From: Hydrogenophilales bacterium RIFOXYD1_FULL_62_11
GTDB lineage: Bacteria; Pseudomonadota; Gammaproteobacteria; Burkholderiales; Thiobacillaceae
Direction of reading: 5' to 3'
DNA: 7,863 nucleotides
Assembly: GCA_001802655.1 (NCBI GenBank)
Contig: MGZO01000094.1
Location: 1,306-9,168 of the forward strand
Shown piece after piece: positions 1-6,431 of this stretch (position 1 is the first letter of the stretch; every line of letters starts with the position of its first letter). Both the position numbers and the translations under genes were made by a program. The notes under the pieces were generated by a model that saw only the letters and a list, made by a program, of their open reading frames with translations, did no database searches and had not been told where the DNA came from.

Positions 1-566
1 GGGGTGGCTTGTTTGCGTACATAGCCCGAGGCGGCGATGCCGCGTTCCAGCATCCAGGCTTCGAGATCGAAACCGTGCGGGTTGTGGGTGCCGTAAGGGC
101 GCTTCAGCCGCACCGTGAGTTGCCAGCGTTCGCCTGCCTGCACGGTCGGGATGCGATCTTGCGTATTGCGCGGCCAGTAGCGCGCGATCTGGATGCGCTG
201 CAGATCGGGTGCATTGGGGGTCAGCACCTGCTCGACATCGAACACAAAGCGTTCGCCGCGCGCATCGCTTTGCGGCAGATCGCTCACCACGCCCACCAGG
301 CTGATATCCACCCCTTGCCAGTGATCGGGCAGTCGCTCGGCCAGCCGCAGGTCAGCGCGCCAGGCTGCCCAGGCAAAGCCGAGTGCAAGGCTCAACAGCG
401 CAACGGCCAGCCGGCGTAGGATTTCAGGCGTGGTTCGGGAAAAGCGCGGCAGCCACAACACGCTGCCCAGCAGCGGCAACAGCCCCAGCCAGCGCGCGGA
501 AGGCAGGCTGGCCTGCTGTTGCAGTAGCCACACGCCGAGACAGAATGCGATGAGATAAAACCGCAT
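1..566 (-). CDS. comEC: ComEC/Rec2 DNA-uptake channel protein, N-terminal part (cut by left edge)
   Basis: ComEC is the inner-membrane channel that carries single-stranded DNA into the cytoplasm during natural transformation. I see the first 188 codons; the 3' end lies beyond base 1. Residues 3-16, 24-39 and 52-69 are hydrophobic and look like the first membrane helices. They are followed by the soluble N-terminal region (DUF4131 type), with the family-like stretch RPYGTHNPHGFDLEAWMLER at about 156-175. The ComEC core and the beta-lactamase-like domain are not in the window. The start is ATG at 566-564, the first start codon after the lolD stop. lolD and comEC are in the same reading frame, separated by the lolD TAA and four codons, with no clear Shine-Dalgarno sequence, so translation probably relies on coupling to lolD. 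The order lolC/E-lolD-comEC is a known arrangement in beta- and gammaproteobacteria. Function in this organism is inferred. Confidence 0.9.
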   Translation of the reverse strand, partial: MRFYLIAFCLGVWLLQQQASLPSARWLGLLPLLGSVLWLPRFSRTTPEILRRLAVALLSLALGFAWAAWRADLRLAERLPDHWQGVDISLVGVVSDLPQSDARGERFVFDVEQVLTPNAPDLQRIQIARYWPRNTQDRIPTVQAGERWQLTVRLKRPYGTHNPHGFDLEAWMLERGIAASGYVRKQAT

Positions 567-578
567 CGCGTAATGCGA

Positions 579-1259
579 TTAATTGGTCAGCAGTATTCCA
601 TCAACCAGCCGCAGCTGCCGATCCATCCGCGCAGCCAGGTTGCTGTCGTGGGTGACGACAATGAGGCTGGTGGCCTGCTTGCGGTTGAGGTCGCGCATCA
701 GGTCGAATACGGCATCGGCGGTGTGGCGGTCGAGGTTGCCGGTGGGTTCGTCGGCCAGGATGCAGGCGGGCTGGGTGACCAGTGCGCGTGCAATGGCGAC
801 GCGCTGCCGCTCGCCGCCGGACAGTTCGCCGGGGCGGTGACTCAGGCGATGGCCCAATCCGACTTCGGTCAGTACGTCGGCGGCGCGCGCCATCGCCTGC
901 GCGCGATCCATTCGGCGGATGGTGAGCGGCATCGCGGTGTTTTCCAGCGCGGTGAATTCCGGCAGCAGGTGGTGAAACTGATACACAAATCCGAGCGCGG
1001 TATTGCGCAGTTCGCAGCGCGCCGCTTCGGAAATGGCAAAGGGATTGCGTCCCAGCAGTTCGACCGCGCCAGCGGTGGGCGTATCGAGCCCGCCCAGCAG
1101 ATGCAGCAGGGTGCTTTTGCCCGAGCCCGATGCCCCGACGATGGCCAGCGATTCGCCCGCACGGACTTCAAGATCGACGCCAAGCAGAACCTGTACGTCG
1201 TTCTTTCCCTGGCGAAAGGTTTTGCTGAGTCCGCTGCAACGCAGCACGGTTTCATTCAT
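579..1259 (-). CDS. lolD: Lipoprotein-releasing ABC transporter ATPase LolD
   Basis: LolD is the cytoplasmic ATPase that drives release of outer-membrane lipoproteins from the inner membrane to the carrier LolA. The 226 residues match the normal family length, and all ABC motifs are present. Walker A is GASGSGKST (42-50) and the Q-loop glutamine is Gln94. The signature LSGGERQ is at 146-152 and Walker B ILADEP at 167-172. The D-loop NLD is at 175-177 and the H-loop is His204. The stretch after the Q-loop (YQFHHLLPEFTALEN, 93-107) is typical of the LolD/MacB branch. The ATG at 1259 overlaps the end of the upstream permease gene by 8 bases and has a GGAGG (1269-1273) nine bases before it, indicating translational coupling. 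comEC follows after 12 bases. All key residues are intact. Confidence 0.96.
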   Translation of the reverse strand: MNETVLRCSGLSKTFRQGKNDVQVLLGVDLEVRAGESLAIVGASGSGKSTLLHLLGGLDTPTAGAVELLGRNPFAISEAARCELRNTALGFVYQFHHLLPEFTALENTAMPLTIRRMDRAQAMARAADVLTEVGLGHRLSHRPGELSGGERQRVAIARALVTQPACILADEPTGNLDRHTADAVFDLMRDLNRKQATSLIVVTHDSNLAARMDRQLRLVDGILLTN

Positions 1260-2508
1260 AACGCAGTGCCTCCGCCGGGTTGATGCGCGACGCGGCCCAG
1301 CTCGGATACAAGGTCGCGAGCAGGCTGATCAGCAGCGAAATGCCGGCGATGACGCCGACATCCGCCCACACCAGTTTGGACGGCAACTGGCTGATGTAGT
1401 AAACGTCGGCCGGGAACAGATCCATGCCGAACAGGCGTTCGATCATCGGCACCACGGTTTCGACATTGAGCGCAAGCAGCACGCCGCTGACCACGCCGAG
1501 CAGGGTGCCGAACACGCCGATGAACGCGCCCTGCACGATGAAGATGCGCATGATCGATCCGGGCCGGGCCCCCAGTGTGCGCAGGATGGCAATGTCGGAT
1601 TGCTTGTCGGTCACCGCCATCACCAGGGTGGAGACGATATTGAACGCGGCGACGGCGACGATCAGCAGCAGGATCAAAAACATCATGCGTTTTTCGATGG
1701 CAACCGCGCGGAAGAAGTTGGCGTGGCTTTGCGTCCAGTCGGTGAGGTAATAGCTGCCGTCGAGGGCTTGCGCCAGTTCGCGGGTGACGAAGGGCGCGCG
1801 AAACAGGTCGTCGAGCTTGAGCCGCACGCCCGACACGTCGTCACCCAGCCGCAGCAGTTTTTGCGCGTCCTGCAGATGGACCAGCGCGAGGCCGGAATCG
1901 TATTCGAACATGCCGGCTTCAAATATGCCGGTGACGGTGAACTGCTTGACGCGCGGCATGACACCCGCCGGGGTGATGTTGCCCTGCGGCGTGAGCAGCA
2001 CCACCTTGTCGCCCGGATAGACGTTGAGCACGCGTGCCAGCTCGCCGCCGAGAATGATGCCGAATTCGCCAGGCTTGAGGTCGGTGAGCTTGCCCAGCTT
2101 CATGTGCCGGGCGAGATCCGCCACCTGGCTTTCCATCTCCGGCAACACGCCGCGAATGATCGCGCCGCGCACGTTGTCGCCATTGGCTAGCATGCCCTGC
2201 GCGTTGACATAGGGCGCGCCGGAGACGACGTTCTTGTTCTGTTTGGCCTGCAGCAAGACGCCGCGCCAGTCAGCCAGTTGGTCTGCCGGGCCGCTGATTT
2301 CCAGATGCGCGGCCACGCCCAGAATGCGCGCGCGCAATTCTTCCTGAAATCCGTTCATCACGGAGAGCACCACAATCAGCGCCATCACGCCCAGTGCAAT
2401 GCCCGCCATCGAAACGATGGAGATGAAGGAAATGAAGTGATTGCTGCGTTTGGCATGGGTGTAACGCAGGCCGATTTGAAGTTCGAAGGGAAGCAAAAGA
2501 GGACTCAC
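1252..2508 (-). CDS. Lipoprotein-releasing system permease, LolC/LolE family (possibly LolF type)
   Basis: Inner-membrane permease of the Lol system, which with LolD extracts mature lipoproteins for transfer to LolA. With the GTG start at 2508 it has 418 residues, close to family length. One membrane helix lies near the N-terminus (about 27-53). A large periplasmic domain follows (about 54-270), then three C-terminal helices (about 275-299, 321-348, 380-402) of the FtsX/MacB permease fold. TDKQSDIAILRTLGARPGSI (about 300-319) is the conserved cytoplasmic segment that contacts the ATPase. The frame opens upstream to an ATG at 2616, but that extra stretch does not resemble the family and overlaps the start of the divergent gene. 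The family-like N-terminus SPLLLPFELQIGLRYTH begins right after the GTG. There is no strong Shine-Dalgarno sequence. Only one LolC/E-type gene is present, so a homodimeric LolF-like role is plausible but unproven; I give no symbol for that reason. Confidence 0.93.
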   Translation of the reverse strand: MSPLLLPFELQIGLRYTHAKRSNHFISFISIVSMAGIALGVMALIVVLSVMNGFQEELRARILGVAAHLEISGPADQLADWRGVLLQAKQNKNVVSGAPYVNAQGMLANGDNVRGAIIRGVLPEMESQVADLARHMKLGKLTDLKPGEFGIILGGELARVLNVYPGDKVVLLTPQGNITPAGVMPRVKQFTVTGIFEAGMFEYDSGLALVHLQDAQKLLRLGDDVSGVRLKLDDLFRAPFVTRELAQALDGSYYLTDWTQSHANFFRAVAIEKRMMFLILLLIVAVAAFNIVSTLVMAVTDKQSDIAILRTLGARPGSIMRIFIVQGAFIGVFGTLLGVVSGVLLALNVETVVPMIERLFGMDLFPADVYYISQLPSKLVWADVGVIAGISLLISLLATLYPSWAASRINPAEALRYE

Positions 2509-2523
2509 TGAAGGTTTGCGTCG

Positions 2524-2529
2524 AGTATG
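2524..2529 (-). promoter_or_regulatory. Candidate extended -10 box for the lolC/E-lolD-comEC operon
   Basis: On the minus strand the 87-base divergent gap contains TGGCATACT, a TG-n extended -10 with the hexamer CATACT at 2529-2524. Transcription would begin near 2517, only about nine bases before the GTG at 2508, which agrees with the missing ribosome binding site. The TTGGCA upstream is about 20 bases away, too far for a normal -35. Inferred from sequence only. Confidence 0.35.
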
Positions 2530-2583
2530 CCACAGCCGCCTGGTTCGACTGCCAATGCAGCCCGCCATTCCAGCGAATCCGCT

Positions 2584-2589
2584 TACACT
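2584..2589 (+). promoter_or_regulatory. Candidate -10 box for the RpfE-like gene (near-leaderless)
   Basis: TACACT lies seven bases before the ATG at 2596. If it is the -10 box, transcription begins at or next to the start codon, giving a leaderless or nearly leaderless message. No convincing -35 hexamer is visible at the usual distance. Inferred from sequence only. Confidence 0.3.
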
Positions 2590-2595
2590 CGAAGA

Positions 2596-3591
2596 ATGCT
2601 TTTCTTGATCCCGCATTTATTTCCACCGCCGCGCTTGCTGGAGACCGCCGCGCAGGATTTGCAGCTGCCTGCGCTGCAAACGCTGCTCGCGCGCGGCACC
2701 CGGCTGCGCTGCCCGGACGAGGGCGCCGAGGCCGCCCTGTGCGAAGCGCTGGGAATCGCGCGCCAGCAGGACTGGCCGCTGGCGCCGATCACCCTTGCTG
2801 CCGATGGCGGGGCAGGCGGTGGCTACTGGCTGCGCGCCGACCCGGTGCATTTGCGGGTGATGCGCGACCGCATCGTGCTGGCGGACAGCAGTCTCTTCGA
2901 CCTGTTGCAGCAGGAGGCCGATGCGCTGGTGGCCAGTATCCGCCAGCATTTTGGCGATGCCTTGCGCCCGCTGCCCTTGCATCCCACCCGCTGGTATCTG
3001 CATTTTCCGCATGCGCCACACCTGCGCACCACGCCCGTGTCCGTTGCAAGCGGGCGCGACATCCATCCCCTGCTGCCGCAGGGCGATGCAGCCGGGCCCT
3101 TGCGGGTGAGGCTGAACGAGTTGCAGATGCTGCTGTTTGATCACCCGGTGAATCTGGCGCGCGAGGCGCGCGGCGAGTTGCCGGTGAATTCGGTGTGGCT
3201 GTGGGGCGGCGGCAGTGCGCCTGTTGCCCCGCCGGCGGGACGGCCGGTTTATGCGCGGGATGCGACGGCGCGTGCGCTGGGCGCATTTTGTGGTTCAAGC
3301 GTTTATCCGCCGCCGCCGCAGCTGGAGCCAGCCATGCTGAAAACGGCAGGCGTGGTTCTGCTGGATGACCTGACTCTCGCCGGGCAATGTGGCGACGCCT
3401 ATGGTTGGCGCGAGGCGATGCGCGAGCTGGAACGGAGCTGGTTTGTGCCGTTGCTCGCAGCACTGCGCACCGTTGATGCGGCTGGCCTGAGCCTGCTCGA
3501 TCCGGTCAACGGCAGGGGGCTGCAGTTGCAAGCAATGGACGCCTGGAAAATCTGGCGACGTCCGCGCAGCCTGATCGTGGGACTGGCGTAA
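2596..3591 (+). CDS. Conserved RpfE/COG4255-type protein (often annotated as phosphoglycerate mutase-like)
   Basis: 331 residues, predicted soluble, with no signal peptide or membrane helix. I recognise the style of a conserved beta/gammaproteobacterial family annotated variously as an RpfE-type regulatory protein or a phosphoglycerate mutase-like protein (COG4255). Its biochemical role is not established. Family-like stretches are GYWLRADPVHLRVMRDRIVL (about 76-95), LHPTRWYLHF (about 128-137), FDHPVNLAREARGELPVNSV (about 181-200), the glycine-rich WLWGGG (201-206) and VVLLDDL (about 253-259). The frame opens at 2527, but the first 23 codons look non-conserved. I chose ATG 2596 because MLFLIPHLFPPP is a natural N-terminus and a candidate -10 box sits just before it. 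The gene is divergent from the Lol operon and converges on rimO with 21 bases between stop codons. Family assignment is from memory; enzyme activity should not be assumed. Confidence 0.75.
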   Translation: MLFLIPHLFPPPRLLETAAQDLQLPALQTLLARGTRLRCPDEGAEAALCEALGIARQQDWPLAPITLAADGGAGGGYWLRADPVHLRVMRDRIVLADSSLFDLLQQEADALVASIRQHFGDALRPLPLHPTRWYLHFPHAPHLRTTPVSVASGRDIHPLLPQGDAAGPLRVRLNELQMLLFDHPVNLAREARGELPVNSVWLWGGGSAPVAPPAGRPVYARDATARALGAFCGSSVYPPPPQLEPAMLKTAGVVLLDDLTLAGQCGDAYGWREAMRELERSWFVPLLAALRTVDAAGLSLLDPVNGRGLQLQAMDAWKIWRRPRSLIVGLA

Positions 3592-3612
3592 GCCGGATTC
3601 GCCAGACCAAAC

Positions 3613-4944
3613 TTAGACCGGGGTGCCCCACAAATCGTGCTCGTCGGCCTCGTCGATGCGCACCTTGAGCCGCGTTCCCGGCTCCAGGTCAAACACCCCT
3701 TCGAGATACACCACGCCGTCGATTTCCGGCGCATCGGCATGGCTGCGCGCGAGGGTGCCGACTTCGTCTTCCTCGTCGACGATGACTTCGATTTCGCGGC
3801 CGATCTTGGCGTCGAGCCGGGCCGCCGAGATTTCTGCCTGGACTTCCATGAAGCGTTCCAGGCGTTCGTCCTTCAGGTCTTCGGGCACCGCGTCGGGCAG
3901 TTCGTTGGCCAGCGCGCCTTCAACCGGCGAATACTTGAAGCAGCCGACGCGATCCAGTTGCGCTTCCTTGAGAAAGGCCAGCAGTTCTTCGAACTCGGCA
4001 TCGGTCTCGCCGGGAAAGCCGACGATGAAGGTCGAGCGTAGGGTGAGATCGGGTACGGCGGCACGCCAGGACTGGATGCGGTCGAGGGTTTTCTCGACGG
4101 CGCCGGGGCGTTTCATCAGCTTGAGAATGCGCGGGCTGGCATGCTGGAACGGAATGTCCAGATACGGCAGGATGATGCCGTCGGCCATCAGCGGAATCAC
4201 GTCGTCCACGCTGGGATAGGGATAGACGTAATGCAGGCGCACCCAGGCGCCGAGGCTGCCGAGCGCGCCGGCGAGTTCGGTCATGCGGGTTTTGAGTGGG
4301 CGGCCGTTCCAGAAGCCGGGGCGGTATTTGACGTCCACGCCGTAGGCGCTGGTGTCCTGCGACACCACCAGCAATTCTTTGACGCCGGCGCTCACCAGCG
4401 CCTCGGCCTCGCGCATCACATCGCCGACCGGACGGCTCACCAGATCGCCGCGCATCGAGGGGATGATGCAGAACGTGCAGCGGTGGTTGCAGCCTTCCGA
4501 AATTTTCAGGTAGGCGTAGTGGCGCGGGGTGAGCTTGACGCCGCCCGGTGGAATCAGGTCCTCAAACGGATCGTGCGGTTTCGGCAGCGCCGTGTGCACC
4601 GCCTGCATCACTTCATCCAGCGCGTGCGGGCCGGACACCGCCAGTACTTTGGGGTGCGCTTCGCGGATGAGGTCGGCCTTGGCGCCGAGGCATCCAGTGA
4701 CGATCACCTTGCCGTTTTCTGCCAGCGCCTCGCCGATCGCTTCGAGCGATTCCTGCACCGCCGCGTCGATGAAGCCGCAGGTGTTGACCACCACCACATC
4801 GGCATCGTCGTAACTGCCGACGATGCCGTAGCCTTCGGCGCGCAGCTGCGTGAGGATGCGCTCTGAATCGACGGTCGCTTTGGGGCAGCCGAGCGAAACG
4901 AAACCGACGGTCGGTGAGCGGGTGGAGGTGGCTTTGGTTACCAT
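3613..4944 (-). CDS. rimO: Ribosomal protein S12 methylthiotransferase RimO
   Basis: RimO is a radical-SAM enzyme with two iron-sulfur clusters that adds a methylthio group to the conserved aspartate of ribosomal protein S12. From ATG 4944 the protein has 443 residues, the usual family length. The N-terminal MTTase domain has its three cluster cysteines at Cys20 (SLGCPKATVDSE), Cys56 (VNTCGFID) and Cys85 (VTGCLG). SLGCPK and VNTCGFID are characteristic of RimO rather than MiaB. The radical-SAM CxxxCxxC motif is Cys152, Cys156 and Cys159 (GCNHRCTFCIIPSMRG). A TRAM domain forms the C-terminus (from about 375). The frame extends three codons to a TTG at 4953, but AGGA at 4957-4954 lies nine bases before the ATG and directly abuts the TTG, so ATG 4944 is preferred. 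A small membrane-protein gene is divergent with only 27 bases between start codons. No residue is missing. Confidence 0.96.
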   Translation of the reverse strand: MVTKATSTRSPTVGFVSLGCPKATVDSERILTQLRAEGYGIVGSYDDADVVVVNTCGFIDAAVQESLEAIGEALAENGKVIVTGCLGAKADLIREAHPKVLAVSGPHALDEVMQAVHTALPKPHDPFEDLIPPGGVKLTPRHYAYLKISEGCNHRCTFCIIPSMRGDLVSRPVGDVMREAEALVSAGVKELLVVSQDTSAYGVDVKYRPGFWNGRPLKTRMTELAGALGSLGAWVRLHYVYPYPSVDDVIPLMADGIILPYLDIPFQHASPRILKLMKRPGAVEKTLDRIQSWRAAVPDLTLRSTFIVGFPGETDAEFEELLAFLKEAQLDRVGCFKYSPVEGALANELPDAVPEDLKDERLERFMEVQAEISAARLDAKIGREIEVIVDEEDEVGTLARSHADAPEIDGVVYLEGVFDLEPGTRLKVRIDEADEHDLWGTPV

Positions 4945-4971
4945 GACGTTCAATCCTGATGGAGCAATGAG

Positions 4972-5199
4972 ATGTATATCGTAGCGATTGGCTGGGCGTA
5001 TGTGATTCTGATGATGGCGATTACCGCCAGCAGCATCGGCAAGGCGCTGGCCATCCTGATCTTTCTGGGCGTGTTGCCGCTGGCACTGTTTGTTTATACC
5101 TTCGACCGGCCGAGCCGCCGTCGTCGTCGCTCAGTGCCCGTGGTCGAGGAGGTAGCCGATCAGCGCGACGGTTCCGATACCCAGTCCGATCAGCACTAG
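4972..5199 (+). CDS. Small two-helix inner-membrane protein, function unknown
   Basis: 75 residues. Two hydrophobic helices (about 3-18 and 24-43) are joined by a short SSIGK turn. They are followed by an arginine cluster RRRRRR with positive-inside character (around 48-53) and then an acidic, polar tail (about 55-75). This predicts an inner-membrane protein with both ends in the cytoplasm. The ATG at 4972 has GGAG (4961-4964) seven bases upstream, a good ribosome binding site, which supports it as a real gene. It starts 27 bases from the divergent rimO start. Its last 69 bases are antisense to the end of the ZIP transporter gene, so its tail is encoded opposite the final codons of that gene and may be poorly conserved. 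Similar small proteins are common in Betaproteobacteria, but I know of no assigned function. Confidence 0.7.
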   Translation: MYIVAIGWAYVILMMAITASSIGKALAILIFLGVLPLALFVYTFDRPSRRRRRSVPVVEEVADQRDGSDTQSDQH

Positions 5200-5913
5200 C
5201 TGTTGCAGGGTGGCGCCGATTTCAGCGCGCTTGTGCAGACCCGGGATCAGATCCGACATCGCCACATACAGCATGCTCGCGCCCGCCAGCCCCAGCAAAA
5301 CCGGCGTCCAGCCCTGCAACATCGACAGGGCGTAATAGCCGATCAGCGCGCCGATCAGGGTGGCGACACCGCTCAGGAAATTGAGCAGCAGCGCGCGGGT
5401 GCGCGTATAGCCTGAATGCAGCAGGATCAAAAAGTCGCCGATTTCCTGCGGGATTTCGTGCGCAATGATCGCCAGCGTGGTCACCACTCCGAGCCGGAAA
5501 TCGGCGATGAACGCGCCGGCGATGATGATGCCGTCGACAAAGTTGTGGAAGGTGTCGCCCACCATGATCATTCCACCGGAGCGGCCGTGATCATGGCCGT
5601 GGTCATGGCTGTGGCTGCCATGGGCCTCGCACACCTCGTCGTGACAGTGGCGCCACAACACCAGTTTTTCCAGCAAAAAGAACATCAAAATGCCGCCCAG
5701 CAAGGCCCTGCCGACGGTTTCGATATCGCCGCCCATTTCAACGGCTTCGGGCAATACTTCCAGCAAGGAGGCACCAAGCAGCGCGCCAATGGCGTAGCTC
5801 ACCAGAACCGGAATCCAGCTGGGACGCGCCGAAAAAGCCAATGCCGCTGCGAGCAACAAGCTCAGCACACTGCCAGCGGCAGTCGCGATCAGAATGACGG
5901 CAAGGGTAGACAT
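5131..5913 (-). CDS. ZIP-family divalent metal (probably zinc) transporter
   Basis: ZIP proteins carry zinc, and sometimes iron or manganese, into the cytoplasm across the inner membrane. The 260 residues contain about eight hydrophobic segments. A histidine-rich loop, SHSHDHGHDHG (100-110), lies between the third and fourth segments. The two metal-site motifs are HNFVDG (123-128) and HEIPQEIGD (152-160). The second resembles the HExPHExGD motif of LIV-1-type ZIPs, with Gln156 where those have the second histidine. The start is ATG 5913; the N-terminus MSTLAVILIATAAGSVLS is typical, but no Shine-Dalgarno sequence precedes it. A perfect TATAAT lies 29 bases upstream, and no zinc-regulator operator was recognised. 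The last 69 bases overlap the convergent small membrane-protein gene. Subfamily and exact substrate cannot be fixed from the sequence alone. Confidence 0.92.
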   Translation of the reverse strand: MSTLAVILIATAAGSVLSLLLAAALAFSARPSWIPVLVSYAIGALLGASLLEVLPEAVEMGGDIETVGRALLGGILMFFLLEKLVLWRHCHDEVCEAHGSHSHDHGHDHGRSGGMIMVGDTFHNFVDGIIIAGAFIADFRLGVVTTLAIIAHEIPQEIGDFLILLHSGYTRTRALLLNFLSGVATLIGALIGYYALSMLQGWTPVLLGLAGASMLYVAMSDLIPGLHKRAEIGATLQQLVLIGLGIGTVALIGYLLDHGH

Positions 5914-5942
5914 GCAATAGGAGAACGGCCAGGAAAGCGCGG

Positions 5943-5948
5943 ATTATA
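5943..5948 (-). promoter_or_regulatory. Candidate -10 box for the ZIP transporter gene
   Basis: The minus strand reads CCAGTATAATCCG, with a consensus TATAAT at 5948-5943. Transcription would start near 5936, about 22 bases before the ATG at 5913. The -35 region at the expected spacing (about 5965-5971, CTGATG/GCTGAT) is weak. The plus strand of the same bases reads TATACT, but no plus-strand gene follows. Confidence 0.5.
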
Positions 5949-5992
5949 CTGGCTTGGCCAGGTTCATCAGCTTTCGGCCGTATTTGTTAGGG

Positions 5993-6029
5993 GCGAATCC
6001 CGCAGTCTGAGTTTCACTGCGAGATTCGC
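5993..6029. repeat. 14-bp inverted repeat between comEA and the ZIP gene
   Basis: Arms GCGAATCCCGCAGT (5993-6006) and ACTGCGAGATTCGC (6016-6029) are complementary over all 14 positions apart from one wobble (G-U in minus-strand RNA, A-C in plus-strand RNA), around a nine-base loop. It lies 32 bases after the comEA stop codon. Neither strand has a T run after the stem, so it is not a textbook intrinsic terminator. It could still end or protect the comEA message, or be a REP-like dispersed repeat. Confidence 0.75.
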
Positions 6030-6061
6030 GATTGGCTGTTACAGAGACGCAGGCAAGCCGA

Positions 6062-6340
6062 TTATTTTTTCTTGGCGCTGTCTGCGCCGACTGAAAGTTC
6101 GGTCCTGATTTTTTCAATGCTGGCTTTGCCGAAGCCCTTTACTTTATCCAGATCATCGACGCTCTTGAAACTACCGTTGGCTTCACGGTAAGCAATGATG
6201 GATTGGGCTTTGCTTGGCCCCAGGCCTTTGACGGCCTCCAGTTCGGATTGCGTTGCGGTGTTGATATTGACCGCGGCAAAAGCCGGGAGCGCCATCAAGC
6301 CTGCAACCACCATCAGCAACACATTGACCATTTTTTTCAT
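6062..6340 (-). CDS. ComEA-family helix-hairpin-helix DNA-binding protein with signal peptide
   Basis: 92 residues. Residues 1-22 form a signal peptide: a lysine start, a hydrophobic core and a likely cut after AFA. The mature protein begins AVNINTATQSELEAVKGLGP, the hallmark of the short ComEA family. Two helix-hairpin-helix elements, VKGLGPSKA (37-45) and VKGFGKASIEKI (67-78), would bind DNA backbone without sequence specificity. In transformable Gram-negatives such a periplasmic protein binds incoming double-stranded DNA and ratchets it towards ComEC. The start ATG 6340 has a full AAGGAGG (6345-6351) four bases upstream. The next in-frame ATG (6331) would be 13 bases away, so 6340 is preferred. 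The protein ends in KKK. It stands alone, about 5.5 kb from comEC. A role in uptake is inferred from family; many bacteria keep such proteins without demonstrated competence. Confidence 0.9.
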   Translation of the reverse strand: MKKMVNVLLMVVAGLMALPAFAAVNINTATQSELEAVKGLGPSKAQSIIAYREANGSFKSVDDLDKVKGFGKASIEKIRTELSVGADSAKKK

Positions 6341-6364
6341 ACTGCCTCCTTGATTAGTCGTTGA

Positions 6365-6382
6365 GCGTGGGGATTCCCACGC
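6365..6382. promoter_or_regulatory. 18-bp palindrome in the comEA leader
   Basis: GCGTGGGGATTCCCACGC pairs at eight of nine positions, with one G-T opposition. It starts 25 bases upstream of the comEA ATG, on the far side of the ribosome site. No T run follows on either strand, so a terminator is unlikely. An operator or a leader stem-loop are the natural readings. Confidence 0.5.
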
Positions 6383-6415
6383 CGCGAACTTAGCGCCAAT
6401 CAGGAAGAATGGATG

Positions 6416-6431
6416 TACAACTTTAGTTGTA
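6416..6431. promoter_or_regulatory. 16-bp palindrome upstream of comEA
   Basis: TACAACT-TT-AGTTGTA has perfect 7-base arms around a two-base centre. It lies 76 bases upstream of the comEA ATG, where an operator could overlap a promoter. A weaker hairpin, AGATGG/CCATCT (6433-6438 and 6444-6449), lies directly beside it. The regulator is unknown. Confidence 0.45.

Noticed and set aside
1003..2190. Long plus-strand frame (395 codons) opposite the Lol permease gene
   Set aside because: It lies antisense to a clear lolC/E-family gene and lolD. Its product is rich in His, Asp, Gln and Arg as expected for a reverse-frame reading of GC-rich DNA, and it matches no family.
2509..2616. N-terminal extension of the Lol permease to ATG 2616
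   Set aside because: The extra 36 residues are unlike the family and would overlap the start of the divergent gene; the family N-terminus begins at GTG 2508.
3592..3612. Shared terminator between the convergent RpfE-like gene and rimO
   Set aside because: The 21-base gap has no stem-loop and no T run on either strand.
4141..4866. Plus-strand frame of 241 codons opposite rimO
   Set aside because: Antisense shadow of rimO, whose cluster cysteines and domain order are intact on the minus strand; the His/Arg/Ala-rich product matches nothing.
5416..6108. Plus-strand frame of 230 codons opposite the ZIP gene
   Set aside because: Antisense shadow of the ZIP transporter running on through the intergenic repeat into comEA; no recognisable domain.
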